64,000 bases of DNA from CAWDBV01 sp963800705 (lineage in GTDB: Bacteria; Actinomycetota; Thermoleophilia; Solirubrobacterales; 70-9): the NCBI GenBank assembly GCA_963800705.1, contig CAWDBV010000007.1:281119-345118 (forward strand), in the 5' to 3' direction. Positions 28,953 through 37,669 of this stretch are shown piece by piece (position 1 is the first letter of the stretch; each line of letters starts with the position of its first letter). The translations under genes were made by a program, and so were the position numbers. The notes below the pieces were generated by a model. That model was not told the DNA's origin. It did not search any database and saw nothing but the letters and a program-made list of their open reading frames with translations.

Positions 28953-28959
28953 CCCGCGG

Positions 28960-30099
28960 GTGGATCTGAGCCTGAACGAGTCGGAAGCGGCCTTCCGCGA
29001 CGAGATCCGCGCCTGGCTCGAGGAGAACAATCCGGGCGGCGCGCCGCAGGGCGACGACGACGCCGAGTTCGCTTTCCGCCGCGAGTGGCAGAAGACGCTG
29101 CACGACGCCGGCTACGCCGGGCTCTCCTGGCCGGAGGAGTTCGGAGGCAAGGGCGCGACGCTGATCGAGCAGGCGATCTTCAGCGAGGAGCTGGCGCGAG
29201 CCCAGGCGCCCGCTCCCGCGAACGTGCTCGGCCTCGTGATGGGGGGCCCGGTTGTGATCGCGCACGGGACCGACGACCAGAAGAACCGCTACCTCGAGCC
29301 GATCCTCTCCGGCGAGGAGATCTGGTGCCAGGGCTTCTCCGAGCCCGAGTCGGGCTCCGACCTCGCCTCGCTGAAGACGAAAGCCGTGAAGTCGAACGGG
29401 AGCTGGAAGGTGACAGGGCAGAAGGTGTGGACGACCTATGCCCACGAGGCCAAGTTCTGCATGCTGCTCGCCCGCACCGACCAGGACGCTCCCAAGCACA
29501 AGGGGATCACCTATTTCATCCTCGACATGGAGCAGGACGCGGTCGAGGTGCGGCCGCTGCGCCAGATCACCGGCCAGGCCGAGTTCAACGAGATCTTCCT
29601 AGAGGAAGCCGAGATCCCCGACGAGAACGTCGTCGGCGAGCCGGGCGGCGGCTGGCAGGTCGCGATCACGACGCTGATGTTCGAGCGCGCCGGGCTCGGC
29701 GCCGCTGCTGCGATGAGCGTGCGCCGCGACCTCGAGAGCCTGGTTGAGCTGATCGACGAGCGCGGCCTCGGCGACGACCCGATTATTCGGCAGCGGATCG
29801 CGAAGCTCAGCATCGGCATCGAGGCGCTGCGGCTCGGCGCGCTGCGCTCGCTGACCGCGACGATGAAGACAGGGATCCCCGGCCCCGAGGGCTCGCTCTC
29901 GAAGTGGCAGTGGGCCGAGTACAACCAGGCGCTCACCGAGCTCGCCGCCGACGTGCTCGGCGACGAGGCGCTCGACCCGTCCAGCGAGTGGTCCTACCGC
30001 CTCCTGCGCTCACGAGCCAACTCGATCGAGGGCGGCACCACCGACGTGCTCAAGAACATCGTCGCCGAGCGGGTCCTCGGACTTCCCAAGCTGCGATGA
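28960..30099 (+). CDS. acyl-CoA dehydrogenase, first subunit of a pair
   Basis: 379 residues, full-length FAD-dependent acyl-CoA dehydrogenase. CQGFSEPESGSDLASLKT is the FAD/substrate signature, GQKVWTTYAHEAKF and LEEAEIPDENVVGEPGGGW follow in order, and the C-terminus has SIEGGTTDVLKNIVAERVLG. It introduces a 2,3-double bond in an acyl-CoA. The stop overlaps the start of a second, shorter dehydrogenase (ATGA), the arrangement of mycobacterial heteromeric FadE pairs used on branched or steroid-like CoA esters; a heteromer is inferred. Confidence 0.92.
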   Translation: MDLSLNESEAAFRDEIRAWLEENNPGGAPQGDDDAEFAFRREWQKTLHDAGYAGLSWPEEFGGKGATLIEQAIFSEELARAQAPAPANVLGLVMGGPVVIAHGTDDQKNRYLEPILSGEEIWCQGFSEPESGSDLASLKTKAVKSNGSWKVTGQKVWTTYAHEAKFCMLLARTDQDAPKHKGITYFILDMEQDAVEVRPLRQITGQAEFNEIFLEEAEIPDENVVGEPGGGWQVAITTLMFERAGLGAAAAMSVRRDLESLVELIDERGLGDDPIIRQRIAKLSIGIEALRLGALRSLTATMKTGIPGPEGSLSKWQWAEYNQALTELAADVLGDEALDPSSEWSYRLLRSRANSIEGGTTDVLKNIVAERVLGLPKLR

Positions 30100-31115
30100 A
30101 CTTCGACCTCTCAGACGAGCAGCGCGAGATCCGCGACACGGCGCGCAGCTTTCTGTCGGACCGCTTCAAGCCGGCGAAGGTGCGTGAGCTCGCCGAGGCG
30201 CGCTCCTACGACGACGACCTCACGAAGCAGATCGCCGAGCTCGGCTGGCCCGGGATCGCGATCTCCGAGGAGAACGGCGGCCAGGGGCTTGGAATGGTCG
30301 AGCTCGCGGTGATCTGCGAGGAGCTCGGCTTCGCCTGCGCGCCGGTCCCGTTCCTGGGCTCGGTCGGCGCGGCGCTCGCGATCGAGGCCGCCGGCTCCGA
30401 CGAACAGAAGGCCGCGTGGCTTCCGAAGCTCGCCTCGGGCGAGGCGACCGGGAGCTTCGGCGGCTTTGCCGACGGCGAGGGCACGCTGTTCTGCGACCTT
30501 CCGACCGCCGACGTGGTCGTGATCTTCACCGGCGACGGCGCGCAGGTTGCCGAGCCGGCCGAGCTCGAGATCTCCGAGGCGACGACGATCGACGCGACGC
30601 GCGGATTCGGCACGATCGCCGACGTCGCCGGCGATGAGCTGCCGGGCGACCTCGATTCCGCCCGCGACCGGATCGCCGTGCCGATCGCAGCCGAGCTCAC
30701 CGGGGTCGGCCAGAAGGCGATGGAGATGGCGGTCGAATACGCCAAGGAGCGCGAGCAGTTCGGCCGCCAGATCGGCGCCTACCAGGCGGTCTCGCACCGC
30801 TGCGCGGCGATGCTGCTCGCGGTCGAGGAGTCGCGCTCGCTGACCTACTACTCGGCCTGGACCGCGGACGCCGAGCCCGAGAACCTGCCGCGCGCTGCCG
30901 CGATGGCCGGCGCTCGCGCCGCCGACGCCGCCTGGGAGACCGCGAACGCCTCGCTGCAGACCCTCGGCGGCATCGGCTTCACCTGGGAGCACGACCTCCA
31001 GTTCTGGCTCAAGCGCGCCAAGGTCGACGGCAGCCTGCTCGGCTCCGCGCGCCAGCATCGCGACCGGGTCGCCGAGCTCGCCGGCCTCGGGTCGGCCGAG
31101 CCCGCGGTCGCCTAG
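30096..31115 (+). CDS. acyl-CoA dehydrogenase, second (shorter) subunit
   Basis: 339 residues. N-terminal helical domain (MNFDLSDEQREIRDTARSFL), an abbreviated middle beta-domain that lacks the CxTEPxxGSD signature of the first subunit, and the C-terminal helical domain (YAKEREQFGRQIGAYQAVSHRCA, LQTLGGIGFTWEHDLQFWLKRA). The short middle domain suggests a partner subunit that contributes little FAD contact of its own. ATG 30096 overlaps the upstream stop, so translation is coupled. Confidence 0.9.
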   Translation: MNFDLSDEQREIRDTARSFLSDRFKPAKVRELAEARSYDDDLTKQIAELGWPGIAISEENGGQGLGMVELAVICEELGFACAPVPFLGSVGAALAIEAAGSDEQKAAWLPKLASGEATGSFGGFADGEGTLFCDLPTADVVVIFTGDGAQVAEPAELEISEATTIDATRGFGTIADVAGDELPGDLDSARDRIAVPIAAELTGVGQKAMEMAVEYAKEREQFGRQIGAYQAVSHRCAAMLLAVEESRSLTYYSAWTADAEPENLPRAAAMAGARAADAAWETANASLQTLGGIGFTWEHDLQFWLKRAKVDGSLLGSARQHRDRVAELAGLGSAEPAVA

Positions 31116-31125
31116 ACGCGCCGGG

Positions 31126-31659
31126 CTACTTCTTCTTTTTCTTCACGCAGCGGCCGCGGCGCAGCTTGCGGGGCTTCCTGCATTTCTTGGGCGCGATGAC
31201 CGGCGGCGTGACGGTGGGTGTCGTTGCGGTCGGGGTTGGCTTCGGCAGACCGCTGGCGAAGGTGATCGGCTGGCTTACCGTTTGGCTGCCCTCGCCGAAG
31301 TCCTCGACCCGAACCACGCAGCCGCTGCCGCCGCAGTCCACCGGCGGGCCCGGGGGGTCGGGGGTGAATGCCCGCGAAACACCAAAGGTCGTCGCGAATG
31401 TCCCTGCCGAGTTGGTGGACCCAGAGCCGGACCCGAATGCCGTGCAGGTGGTCAAGGCAGCCGTGCACTGTTGGATGTTGACGAAGCCGCCCATGTCGAA
31501 GGCACCGTTGTTCCACCCGGTTCCCGAGACCGACAGCATCGCCGAATCGGGCAAGTCGCTGTTCGGGGTGACGTTCAGGCTCGCGGCGGATGCGGGTGCC
31601 GCGGCGAAAAGCCCGGCTGAGAGCGCGAGAGCAGCGACGATTCCGAACCGCTGCTTCAC
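31126..31659 (-). CDS. exported neocarzinostatin-fold protein B with basic tail
   Basis: 177 residues. Signal peptide from the GTG start (KQRFGIVAALALSAGLFAA), mature VTPNSDLPDSAMLSVSGTGW, then QQCTAALTTC and DCGGSGC, the paired-cysteine pattern of neocarzinostatin apoproteins, and PITFASGLPKP as in protein A. A Thr/Pro linker leads to PKKCRKPRK...RGRCVKKKKK. GTG 31659 overlaps the TGA of protein C. It ends 10 bases from the convergent acyl-CoA dehydrogenase gene. Ligand unknown. Confidence 0.72.
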   Translation of the reverse strand: MKQRFGIVAALALSAGLFAAAPASAASLNVTPNSDLPDSAMLSVSGTGWNNGAFDMGGFVNIQQCTAALTTCTAFGSGSGSTNSAGTFATTFGVSRAFTPDPPGPPVDCGGSGCVVRVEDFGEGSQTVSQPITFASGLPKPTPTATTPTVTPPVIAPKKCRKPRKLRRGRCVKKKKK

Positions 31660-32194
31660 CGCTTCCGCTTGCGGACGCACTTCCCCTTCTTCAGCATGCG
31701 GCCCTTCTTGCACTTCTTCGGTGTCGCGACCGGGGTGGTCAGCAGCGGAGCCGTGAGCGCAGTGGGGGTCGAGGTTGAAGGCGAAGGCGAGGTCGGAGGC
31801 GCGAAGGTGATGTTGTGGGTCACCTCTTCGCCGGTGAAGGCCTCGGCCGCCCAGACGTAGCAGGTGACCACGCGACAATCGTGCGTGCCTCCGTCGACGA
31901 AGGTGCGGCTGACAGCCAGACTCGCGGCGAAGTTTCCGCCCGCGTCCGCGTTCCCCACATTGCCGGGAGGCTTGCAGCGGCGGTCGTCGTATGGGCCGGT
32001 GCATTGCTGGTAGAGCACGGAGCCCGGGGCGAAACCGGAGCCTGAAATCTGAACGGTGGTCGATTCCGCAGGTTGGTGTCGGGGGTCACGGTCAGCGGGT
32101 TCGGTGCCGCGGACGCCGACGCGGTCGCGAGCAGCCCGCCCGAAAGCGCGAGCGCCGCCAATTTTCCGAGTCGCTTCAGCTGATTCCCCTGCAT
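31656..32194 (-). pseudogene. exported neocarzinostatin-fold protein C with basic tail, one frameshift
   Basis: About 179 residues when corrected. The signal peptide (MQGNQLKRLGKLAALALSGGLLA) and LTVTPDTNL are in one frame; TTVQISGSGFAPGSVLYQQC, HDCRVVTCYVW, HNITFAPP and the tail PKKCKKGRML...GKCVRKRKR are in another. The join is at the GG pair 32066-32067, where one missing base would give LRESTTVQISGSG. The cysteine pattern matches proteins A and B. A -10-like TAGAGT at 32207-32202 precedes ATG 32194 by seven bases. Because the break is beside a short G run it may be an assembly error. Confidence 0.72.
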
Positions 32195-32201
32195 CGACCC
32201 A

Positions 32202-32207
32202 ACTCTA
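32202..32207 (-). promoter_or_regulatory. -10 box before neocarzinostatin-fold gene C
   Basis: TAGAGT on the minus strand ends seven bases before ATG 32194; this would make a leaderless transcript for genes C and B. Confidence 0.4.
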
Positions 32208-32498
32208 CCTAACAATCTCGACATCGGAGCGCACTTCCATCTTGCCGCTGCGGCGAAAATGGAGATCGACGACCTCGTTCTCGCCGTAGCTGCCGAACAG
32301 CCCGAGGAACATCGCCAGCCACCGCGCCCCGCCGACCTTCTCCTTCACGATCGGCTTCGCGAACTCGATCTCGGACCCGTGCACGGTGTAGTCGGCGCCC
32401 TCCTGCTTCTCGACCCCGTTCACGAACACCGAGATCGGGCGCTCGGCGCCGCGCGGCAGCTTCACCCGTCTGCCGACCTCTTCGGAGCCGGCGCTCAC
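32205..32498 (-). CDS. hypothetical protein, third gene downstream of PfkB/citrate synthase
   Basis: 97 residues from GTG 32498, which overlaps the stop of the gene before it. It reads as beta-rich with a short hydrophobic stretch (ARWLAMFLGLFGSYGENEVVDLHFR) and a GVEKQEGADYTV turn. I do not recognise the family. It is the last gene of a chain PfkB, citrate synthase, two hypotheticals, so a link to central carbon metabolism or simply co-expression is possible. Confidence 0.6.
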   Translation of the reverse strand: MSAGSEEVGRRVKLPRGAERPISVFVNGVEKQEGADYTVHGSEIEFAKPIVKEKVGGARWLAMFLGLFGSYGENEVVDLHFRRSGKMEVRSDVEIVR

Positions 32499-32854
32499 TT
32501 CGACGGATCCTCGGATTCCTTGAGCAGCGCCTTGCGCAGCACCGCGTACGGCTCGCCCTCGAGCTTTCGCTTCAGGATCGCGCCGACGTAGGGAACCAGC
32601 GTCCCGTCGCCCATCACGTCGAGGCCCGCCTCGCGGCCGCGAAGCAGCCCCCGGGGACCCGAGATCTCGAACCGCGCGTTGACCTGGACGTCGGGGTCGA
32701 AGTCGCGAAGCATCTTCACCGGCTTCAGGCTCGGACCCGATTGCACCTGCTCGGCGCGCCGTTCGAGCTCGTCGAGCGCCGCGGCCGGATCGTCGAACTT
32801 CAGCCGCTCCACCTCGGAGCCGTGGCGGACCGTCAGCCGCCAGCCCCGCGCCAC
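32495..32854 (-). CDS. hypothetical protein directly after citrate synthase
   Basis: 119 residues, GTG start immediately after the citrate synthase TAG. N-terminal WRLTVRHGSEVERLKFDD is a short beta hairpin-like segment followed by a helix (AAALDELERRAEQVQ) and a C-terminal helix with ILKRKLEGEPYAVLRKALL. No cysteines, no signal peptide, family not recognised. Tight coupling to citrate synthase and to the next gene argues that it is real. Confidence 0.62.
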   Translation of the reverse strand: MARGWRLTVRHGSEVERLKFDDPAAALDELERRAEQVQSGPSLKPVKMLRDFDPDVQVNARFEISGPRGLLRGREAGLDVMGDGTLVPYVGAILKRKLEGEPYAVLRKALLKESEDPSK

Positions 32855-34327
32855 CTAGGGACGGTCCTGGCGCCCCTCGGCCTCGCCGGAGGCGGTCGGC
32901 GCCGTGCCGGTCGGCATCGGCAGGTACTTGTAGTCGGGGCGGCGGGCGAACGGGGCCTCGATCTTGTCGTCCCCGTCGCGCTTGTCGATCGGCACGAAGT
33001 CGAGGTCGCGGTCCCCGGTGTAGATCTGCCGCGGCCGGGCGATCTTCGTTTCCTCGTCGTCGCGCATCTCGAGCCACTGCGAGATCCAGCCCGCGGTGCG
33101 GGGGATCGCGAAGATCACCGTGAACATGTCGGTCGGGATCCGCAGCGCCTCGTAGATGATCCCCGAGTAGAAGTCGACGTTCGGGTAGAGCTTGCGCTCG
33201 GTGAAGAACTCGTCGTCGAGGGCACGCTTCTCGAGCTCGGTGGCAATCTCGACCAGCGGGTTGGCGCCGACGACCTCGAGCACGTCGTCGACGTGGCTCT
33301 TGATGATCCGCGCGCGCGGGTCGTAGTTCTTGTAGACGCGGTGCCCGAATCCCATCAGCTTCTGCTCGCGGTTCTTGACCCCCTCGAGGAAGTCGGGGAT
33401 GTTGTCGACGGTCTCGATCTCGCGCAGCATCCGCAGCACGGCTTCGTTGGCGCCGCCGTGAAGCGGGCCGTAGAGCGCCGCGATCCCCGCCGCGACCGCC
33501 GAGTAGGGGTCGACGTCGGAGGAGCCGACCGCGCGCACCGCCGCCGTCGAGCAGTTCTGCTCGTGATCGGCGTGGAGGATGAAGAGGACATCGAGGGCCT
33601 TCGCGAGCCGAGGATCGGGCTTGTATTTGATCTCGGTCATCTTGAACATCATCGAGAAGAAGTCCTCGGCGTAGTTGAGGTCGTTGTCGGGGTAGATGTA
33701 GGGCAGCCCCATGTTGTGGCGGTAGGCAAAGGCGGCGAGCGTCGGCATCTTCGCGATCAGCCGGATCGTCGCCATGTAGCGCTCCTCGGCGTCGTCGAGC
33801 TTCTTCGCGTCCGGGTAGAAGGTCGAGAGCGCGCCGACCGAGGCGAGCAGCATCCCCATCGGGTGGGCGTCGTAGCGGAACCCCTCGACGAACTTCTTGA
33901 TGTTCTCGTGCACGAAGGTGTGGTGGGTGATGTCGTCGACCCATGCCTCGAGCTGATGGGAGGTCGGCAGCTCGCCGAAGACGAGCAGGTAGGCGACCTC
34001 GAGGTAGGTGGAGTGCTCGCAGAGCTGCTCGATCGGATAGCCGCGGTGCTGGAGGATCCCCGCCTCGCCGTCGATGTAGGTGATCGCCGAGCGGCAGGAG
34101 GCGGTGTTGGTGAAGGCCGGGTCGTAGGCCATCAGCCCGAAGTCGTCCTCTTTGACCTTGATCTGGCGCAAATCCATCGCCTTCACGGTCCCGTCGGTGA
34201 TCTCGAGCTCGTAGTTCTCCCCGGTTCGGTTGTCGGTGACGCTCAGCGACTCGGCCTTGCCCTTCGCCTTGGCCGCCTTGGATCCGTCGCTGCCCGTCTT
34301 CGACTGCTCCTTCTGCTTCGTCGCCAT
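32855..34327 (-). CDS. gltA: citrate synthase
   Basis: 490 residues, type II citrate synthase that condenses oxaloacetate and acetyl-CoA. The catalytic residues are in LHGGANEAV (His), GFGHRVYKNYDPRA (His) and PNVDFYSG (Asp). N-terminal AYDPAFTNTASCRSAITYIDG and RGYPIEQL are typical of bacterial hexameric forms. The first 30 residues are Lys/Ala-rich and the last 30 extend past the usual end (PDYKYLPMPTG then a polar tail). ATG 34327 has GGAGAG at a good distance, and the gene follows PfkB by 15 bases. Confidence 0.97.
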   Translation of the reverse strand: MATKQKEQSKTGSDGSKAAKAKGKAESLSVTDNRTGENYELEITDGTVKAMDLRQIKVKEDDFGLMAYDPAFTNTASCRSAITYIDGEAGILQHRGYPIEQLCEHSTYLEVAYLLVFGELPTSHQLEAWVDDITHHTFVHENIKKFVEGFRYDAHPMGMLLASVGALSTFYPDAKKLDDAEERYMATIRLIAKMPTLAAFAYRHNMGLPYIYPDNDLNYAEDFFSMMFKMTEIKYKPDPRLAKALDVLFILHADHEQNCSTAAVRAVGSSDVDPYSAVAAGIAALYGPLHGGANEAVLRMLREIETVDNIPDFLEGVKNREQKLMGFGHRVYKNYDPRARIIKSHVDDVLEVVGANPLVEIATELEKRALDDEFFTERKLYPNVDFYSGIIYEALRIPTDMFTVIFAIPRTAGWISQWLEMRDDEETKIARPRQIYTGDRDLDFVPIDKRDGDDKIEAPFARRPDYKYLPMPTGTAPTASGEAEGRQDRP

Positions 34328-34342
34328 TAAGACTCTCCAGTT

Positions 34343-35275
34343 CTAGGGGAAGGGGATTTTCGCAGGTCGGTGCTCGAAGTCCGTATAGCGCCTCAGCTCC
34401 TCGAGCCGATCGGTGATCTCGGAGGCCTCGAGCCCCGCTACGCGCTCGGTTCCGAAATCCTCGACGTTGAACGAAGCCATCACGGTTCCGTGCGCCATCG
34501 CCTGGCGCAGGGTCGGCTCGTCGGGGTCGGCTCCCTGGGCGTCGATGTAGCCCATGAAGCCGCCCGCGAAGCTGTCGCCGGCCCCGGTCGGGTCGCAGAC
34601 GTCCTCGAGCGGCAGCGCCGGCAGCGCAAAGAACCCGTCCGGCGTGAACAGCGCCGCGCCGTACTCGCCCTGCTTCGCGACCACTACCCTCGGCCCCATC
34701 TCCAGCAGCTGCTTGGAGGCGCGAGCGAGGTTGGGCTGCTCGGTCAGCATCCGGATCTCGGCGTCGTTGAGGATCACGCAGTCGACCTCGCCGATTGCGG
34801 CGATCAGCCCGTCGCGTGCAGTCTCGATCCAGAGGTTCATCGAGTCGAGCGCGGCGAACCGGGTCGAGTCGCAGAGCTTGCGCACGTTCATCTGCAGCTC
34901 GGGCTGGATGTTGCCGAGGAAGAGCATGTCCGCCTCGCGCGAGTCCTCCGAGAGCTTCGGGTCGAAGTCGGCGAACACGCCGAGCTGGGTGTCGTCGGTG
35001 TGGGCGAGGTTGAAGTCGTGCTCGTAGTGGCCGCGCCAGAAGAAGGTGTCGCCGCTCACCCGCTCGATGTCGCCGGTGCCGACGCCGCGTTTCTCGAGCA
35101 CCGCGAGCTGCTCGTCGCCGAAATCGTCGCCGACCGGGCCGACCACGTTGACCTCGGTGAAGAAGCTCGCCGAGAGCGAAAAGTGGACCGCGGAGCCGCC
35201 CAGCATGCGGTCGCGCTCCCCGAACGGGGTGCGCACAGAATCGAACGCGATAGAGCCAACGGCGGTCAGGGACAT
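34343..35275 (-). CDS. PfkB-family carbohydrate kinase
   Basis: 310 residues of the ribokinase fold. N-terminal GSIAFDSVRTPFG and LGGSAVHFSLSAS match the substrate-binding start, and DVCDPTGAGDSFAGGFMGYI is the PfkB signature with the catalytic aspartate and anion hole. Substrate is unknown: sugar, nucleoside or sugar phosphate. Its start is 12 bases from the divergent quinone oxidoreductase start, and it is the first gene ahead of citrate synthase. Confidence 0.9.
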   Translation of the reverse strand: MSLTAVGSIAFDSVRTPFGERDRMLGGSAVHFSLSASFFTEVNVVGPVGDDFGDEQLAVLEKRGVGTGDIERVSGDTFFWRGHYEHDFNLAHTDDTQLGVFADFDPKLSEDSREADMLFLGNIQPELQMNVRKLCDSTRFAALDSMNLWIETARDGLIAAIGEVDCVILNDAEIRMLTEQPNLARASKQLLEMGPRVVVAKQGEYGAALFTPDGFFALPALPLEDVCDPTGAGDSFAGGFMGYIDAQGADPDEPTLRQAMAHGTVMASFNVEDFGTERVAGLEASEITDRLEELRRYTDFEHRPAKIPFP

Positions 35276-35280
35276 AGAGT
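35275..35280 (+). promoter_or_regulatory. -10 box before the quinone oxidoreductase gene
   Basis: TAGAGT ends seven bases before GTG 35288 and touches the divergent PfkB start codon; leaderless start likely. Confidence 0.4.
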
Positions 35281-35287
35281 TGGAGCC

Positions 35288-36235
35288 GTGAAGGCTATTC
35301 AGATCAAGGAATTCGGCGGCCCCGAGGTCATGGAGCACGGCGAATATCCCGATCCCGAGCCCGGCGACGGCGAGATCCTGGTCGATGTCGCGCGGGCGGG
35401 AATCAACTTCGCCGACACCCACCAGACCCGCAACGACTACCTCGCCGAGCAGACCCTGCCGATGATCCCCGGCGGCGAGATCTCGGGCAAGAAACCCGAC
35501 GGGACCCGGGTGGCAGCGATCCTCGGCGGCGGCGGCTACGCCGAGAAGATCGCCGTGCCCGAGAGCTTTCTGGTGCCGGTGCCCGACCAGGTCTCCGACG
35601 ACCAGGCCGCGGGCCTGCTGCTTCAGGGGCTGACCGCGCACGCGCTGGTCAACAAGTGCGCGCGTCTCGAGAAGGGCGAGACGGTGGTCGTCGAGGCGGC
35701 GGGCGGCGGAACCGGGAGCCTCTCGGTGCAGATCGCCAAGCGCGCCGGGGCGAAGGTGATCGGGCTGGCTTCGACCGAGGAGAAGCGGGCGACCGTCGAG
35801 CGGCTCGGTGCCGACGCGACCGTCGACTCTCAGGCCGCCGACCTCACCGAGGCGATCCTCGAGGCGAACGGCGGCGAGCCGGTCGACGCGGTTCTGCAGA
35901 TGAGCGGCGGCGCGTCCTTCGAGGCGGAGATGAAGACGCTGGCGCCGTTCGGGCGCATGGTCGCGTTCGGCATCGCCTCGCGCCAGGAGCCGGTCGCAAA
36001 GGTCGGCAACCTGATGCGGCACACGACCGCGGTGATCGGCTTCTGGCTCATGCACCTGATCCCGCAGCGCGAGCTGCTCGGGCAGATGATCGGCGACCTG
36101 CTCTCCTGGGTCGCGGCGGGGGAGCTCGAGGTTCTGATCGGGGACACCTACCCGCTCTCGGAGGCGAAGCGGGCCCACGAGGACATCGTCGCGCGGCGGA
36201 CGCAGGGCAAGCTGCTGCTCGACCCGGCGAAGTGA
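35288..36235 (+). CDS. zinc-independent quinone oxidoreductase (MDR superfamily)
   Basis: 315 residues of the medium-chain dehydrogenase/reductase superfamily, zeta-crystallin / NADPH:quinone reductase branch. N-terminal GroES-like domain with ARAGINFADTHQTRNDY, nucleotide-binding VVEAAGGGTGSLSVQIAKRAGAKVIG, C-terminal GKLLLDP. There are no zinc ligands, so it is not an alcohol dehydrogenase. It reduces a quinone or an activated enone with NADPH. GTG 35288 is just after a -10 box. Confidence 0.9.
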   Translation: MKAIQIKEFGGPEVMEHGEYPDPEPGDGEILVDVARAGINFADTHQTRNDYLAEQTLPMIPGGEISGKKPDGTRVAAILGGGGYAEKIAVPESFLVPVPDQVSDDQAAGLLLQGLTAHALVNKCARLEKGETVVVEAAGGGTGSLSVQIAKRAGAKVIGLASTEEKRATVERLGADATVDSQAADLTEAILEANGGEPVDAVLQMSGGASFEAEMKTLAPFGRMVAFGIASRQEPVAKVGNLMRHTTAVIGFWLMHLIPQRELLGQMIGDLLSWVAAGELEVLIGDTYPLSEAKRAHEDIVARRTQGKLLLDPAK

Positions 36236-36246
36236 TCCGGCATCCA

Positions 36247-36252
36247 TAAACT
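36247..36252 (+). promoter_or_regulatory. -10 box before the DEAD-box helicase
   Basis: TAAACT ends seven bases before ATG 36260, consistent with a leaderless mRNA. Confidence 0.45.
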
Positions 36253-36259
36253 CGCATCC

Positions 36260-37669
36260 ATGACCTCCTTCTCCGAACTCGGGCTGTCGGAGCCCGTTCT
36301 GCAGGCACTCGAGGAGCTCGGCTACGAGGAGCCCTCGCCGATCCAGGAGCAGGCGATACCCGTCCTGCTCGAGGGCAAGGACATGATCGGCCAGGCCCAG
36401 ACCGGGACCGGCAAGACGGCCGCCTTCGGCCTGCCGATGCTCGAGTACCTCGATCCCGACAGCGAGGAGACGCAGGCGGTCGTGCTCACCCCGACCCGCG
36501 AGCTCTGCATCCAGGTCACCCAGGCGCTGCGCGCATACGCCGAGCACCTCGAGATCGAGGTCGTGGCGGTGTTCGGCGGCGCGCCGATCAAGTCGCAGCA
36601 GTCCCAGCTGCGCCACGGTGCCCACGTCGTCGTCGCGACCGTGGGGCGGATGAAGGACCTGATCTCGCGCCGCTCGCTGGTGCTGACGTCGGCCCGCTAC
36701 GTGATCCTCGACGAAGCCGACGAGATGCTCGACCTCGGATTCATCGAGGACGTCGAGAAGATCCTGCGGATGTGCCCGAGCGGCCGGCAGACCGGCCTCT
36801 TCTCGGCGACGATGCCGCCGCCGATCAAGAAGCTCGCCGAGGCCTACATGTACGACCCGGTGACGGTCAAGGTGACCCCGAAGAAGCTCACCGTCGACGC
36901 CACCGAGCAGGCCTACGTCGAGGTCGACCAGAAGGAGAAGATCACGCGCCTGATCGACGTGCTCAAGGCCGAGGAGCCCGAGCAGGCGATCATCTTCTGC
37001 CGCACCAAGATCGGCGCCTCGCGGCTCGACAAGCGCCTCGCCGACAAGGGCCTGCGGGTGAAGGCGCTGCACGGAGACCTGAGCCAGGGCCAGCGCGACG
37101 GTGTGATGATCTCCTTCAAGGACCGCAAGGTGCCGCTGCTGGTCGCGACCGACATCGCGGCCAGGGGCCTCGACATCGAGCACGTCACCCACGTGATCAA
37201 CTTCGACGTCCCCGATACCACGGAAGCCTACGTTCACCGGATCGGGCGCACCGGCCGCGTCGGGCGCACCGGCCGCGCGATCACCTTCGTGACACCGAAG
37301 CAGCGCGACGAGATCGGCCGAATCGAGCGCGAGGCGAAGAGCCAGATTCTCGAATGGGAACCGCCCGAGGAGCGGCTCGAGCACGCGCCGCCGCCGCGCC
37401 ACAAAGAGAAGCCTCCGGAGCCGAGTGAAGACGGCACCGTGAAGCTGTTCGTGAACCGCGGCGCGCGCTCGGGGATCGACGAAGAGGACCTGCGCTGGGC
37501 GCTGAAGGAGGGAGCCGTGCTCGACGAGGACGCGATCGCCGACGTCCGGGTGCTCGACCGGTTCTCGTTCGTCGAGCTCGGGGCCGAGGACGCCGAGAAG
37601 GTGATCGAGCGGCTCAGCGGCACGAAGCTGAAGGGCCGCGAGGTCCGCTTTGAGCCCGCGAAGTCCTAG
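36260..37669 (+). CDS. DEAD-box RNA helicase with DbpA-type RNA-binding domain
   Basis: 469 residues. Q motif (FSELGLSEPVLQALEELGYEEPSPIQ), motif I AQTGTGKT, Ia PTREL, II DEAD in VILDEADEML, III SAT, V ATDIAARGLD, VI HRIGRTGRVGRTGRA. The last 75 residues (VKLFVNRGARSGIDEEDLRWAL to KGREVRFEPAKS) form a DbpA-type RNA-recognition domain. It should unwind structured RNA in ribosome assembly or cold adaptation. Its end overlaps the convergent response regulator by four bases. Confidence 0.95.
   Translation: MTSFSELGLSEPVLQALEELGYEEPSPIQEQAIPVLLEGKDMIGQAQTGTGKTAAFGLPMLEYLDPDSEETQAVVLTPTRELCIQVTQALRAYAEHLEIEVVAVFGGAPIKSQQSQLRHGAHVVVATVGRMKDLISRRSLVLTSARYVILDEADEMLDLGFIEDVEKILRMCPSGRQTGLFSATMPPPIKKLAEAYMYDPVTVKVTPKKLTVDATEQAYVEVDQKEKITRLIDVLKAEEPEQAIIFCRTKIGASRLDKRLADKGLRVKALHGDLSQGQRDGVMISFKDRKVPLLVATDIAARGLDIEHVTHVINFDVPDTTEAYVHRIGRTGRVGRTGRAITFVTPKQRDEIGRIEREAKSQILEWEPPEERLEHAPPPRHKEKPPEPSEDGTVKLFVNRGARSGIDEEDLRWALKEGAVLDEDAIADVRVLDRFSFVELGAEDAEKVIERLSGTKLKGREVRFEPAKS

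Noticed and set aside
31126..32194. Part of an enediyne antibiotic cluster
   Set aside because: Only the apoprotein fold is present; no polyketide synthase, epoxidase or other biosynthetic gene lies nearby.
35276..37402. Upstream extension of the PfkB frame through the oxidoreductase and helicase genes
   Set aside because: Non-coding composition opposite two clear genes; the kinase fold starts at 35275.
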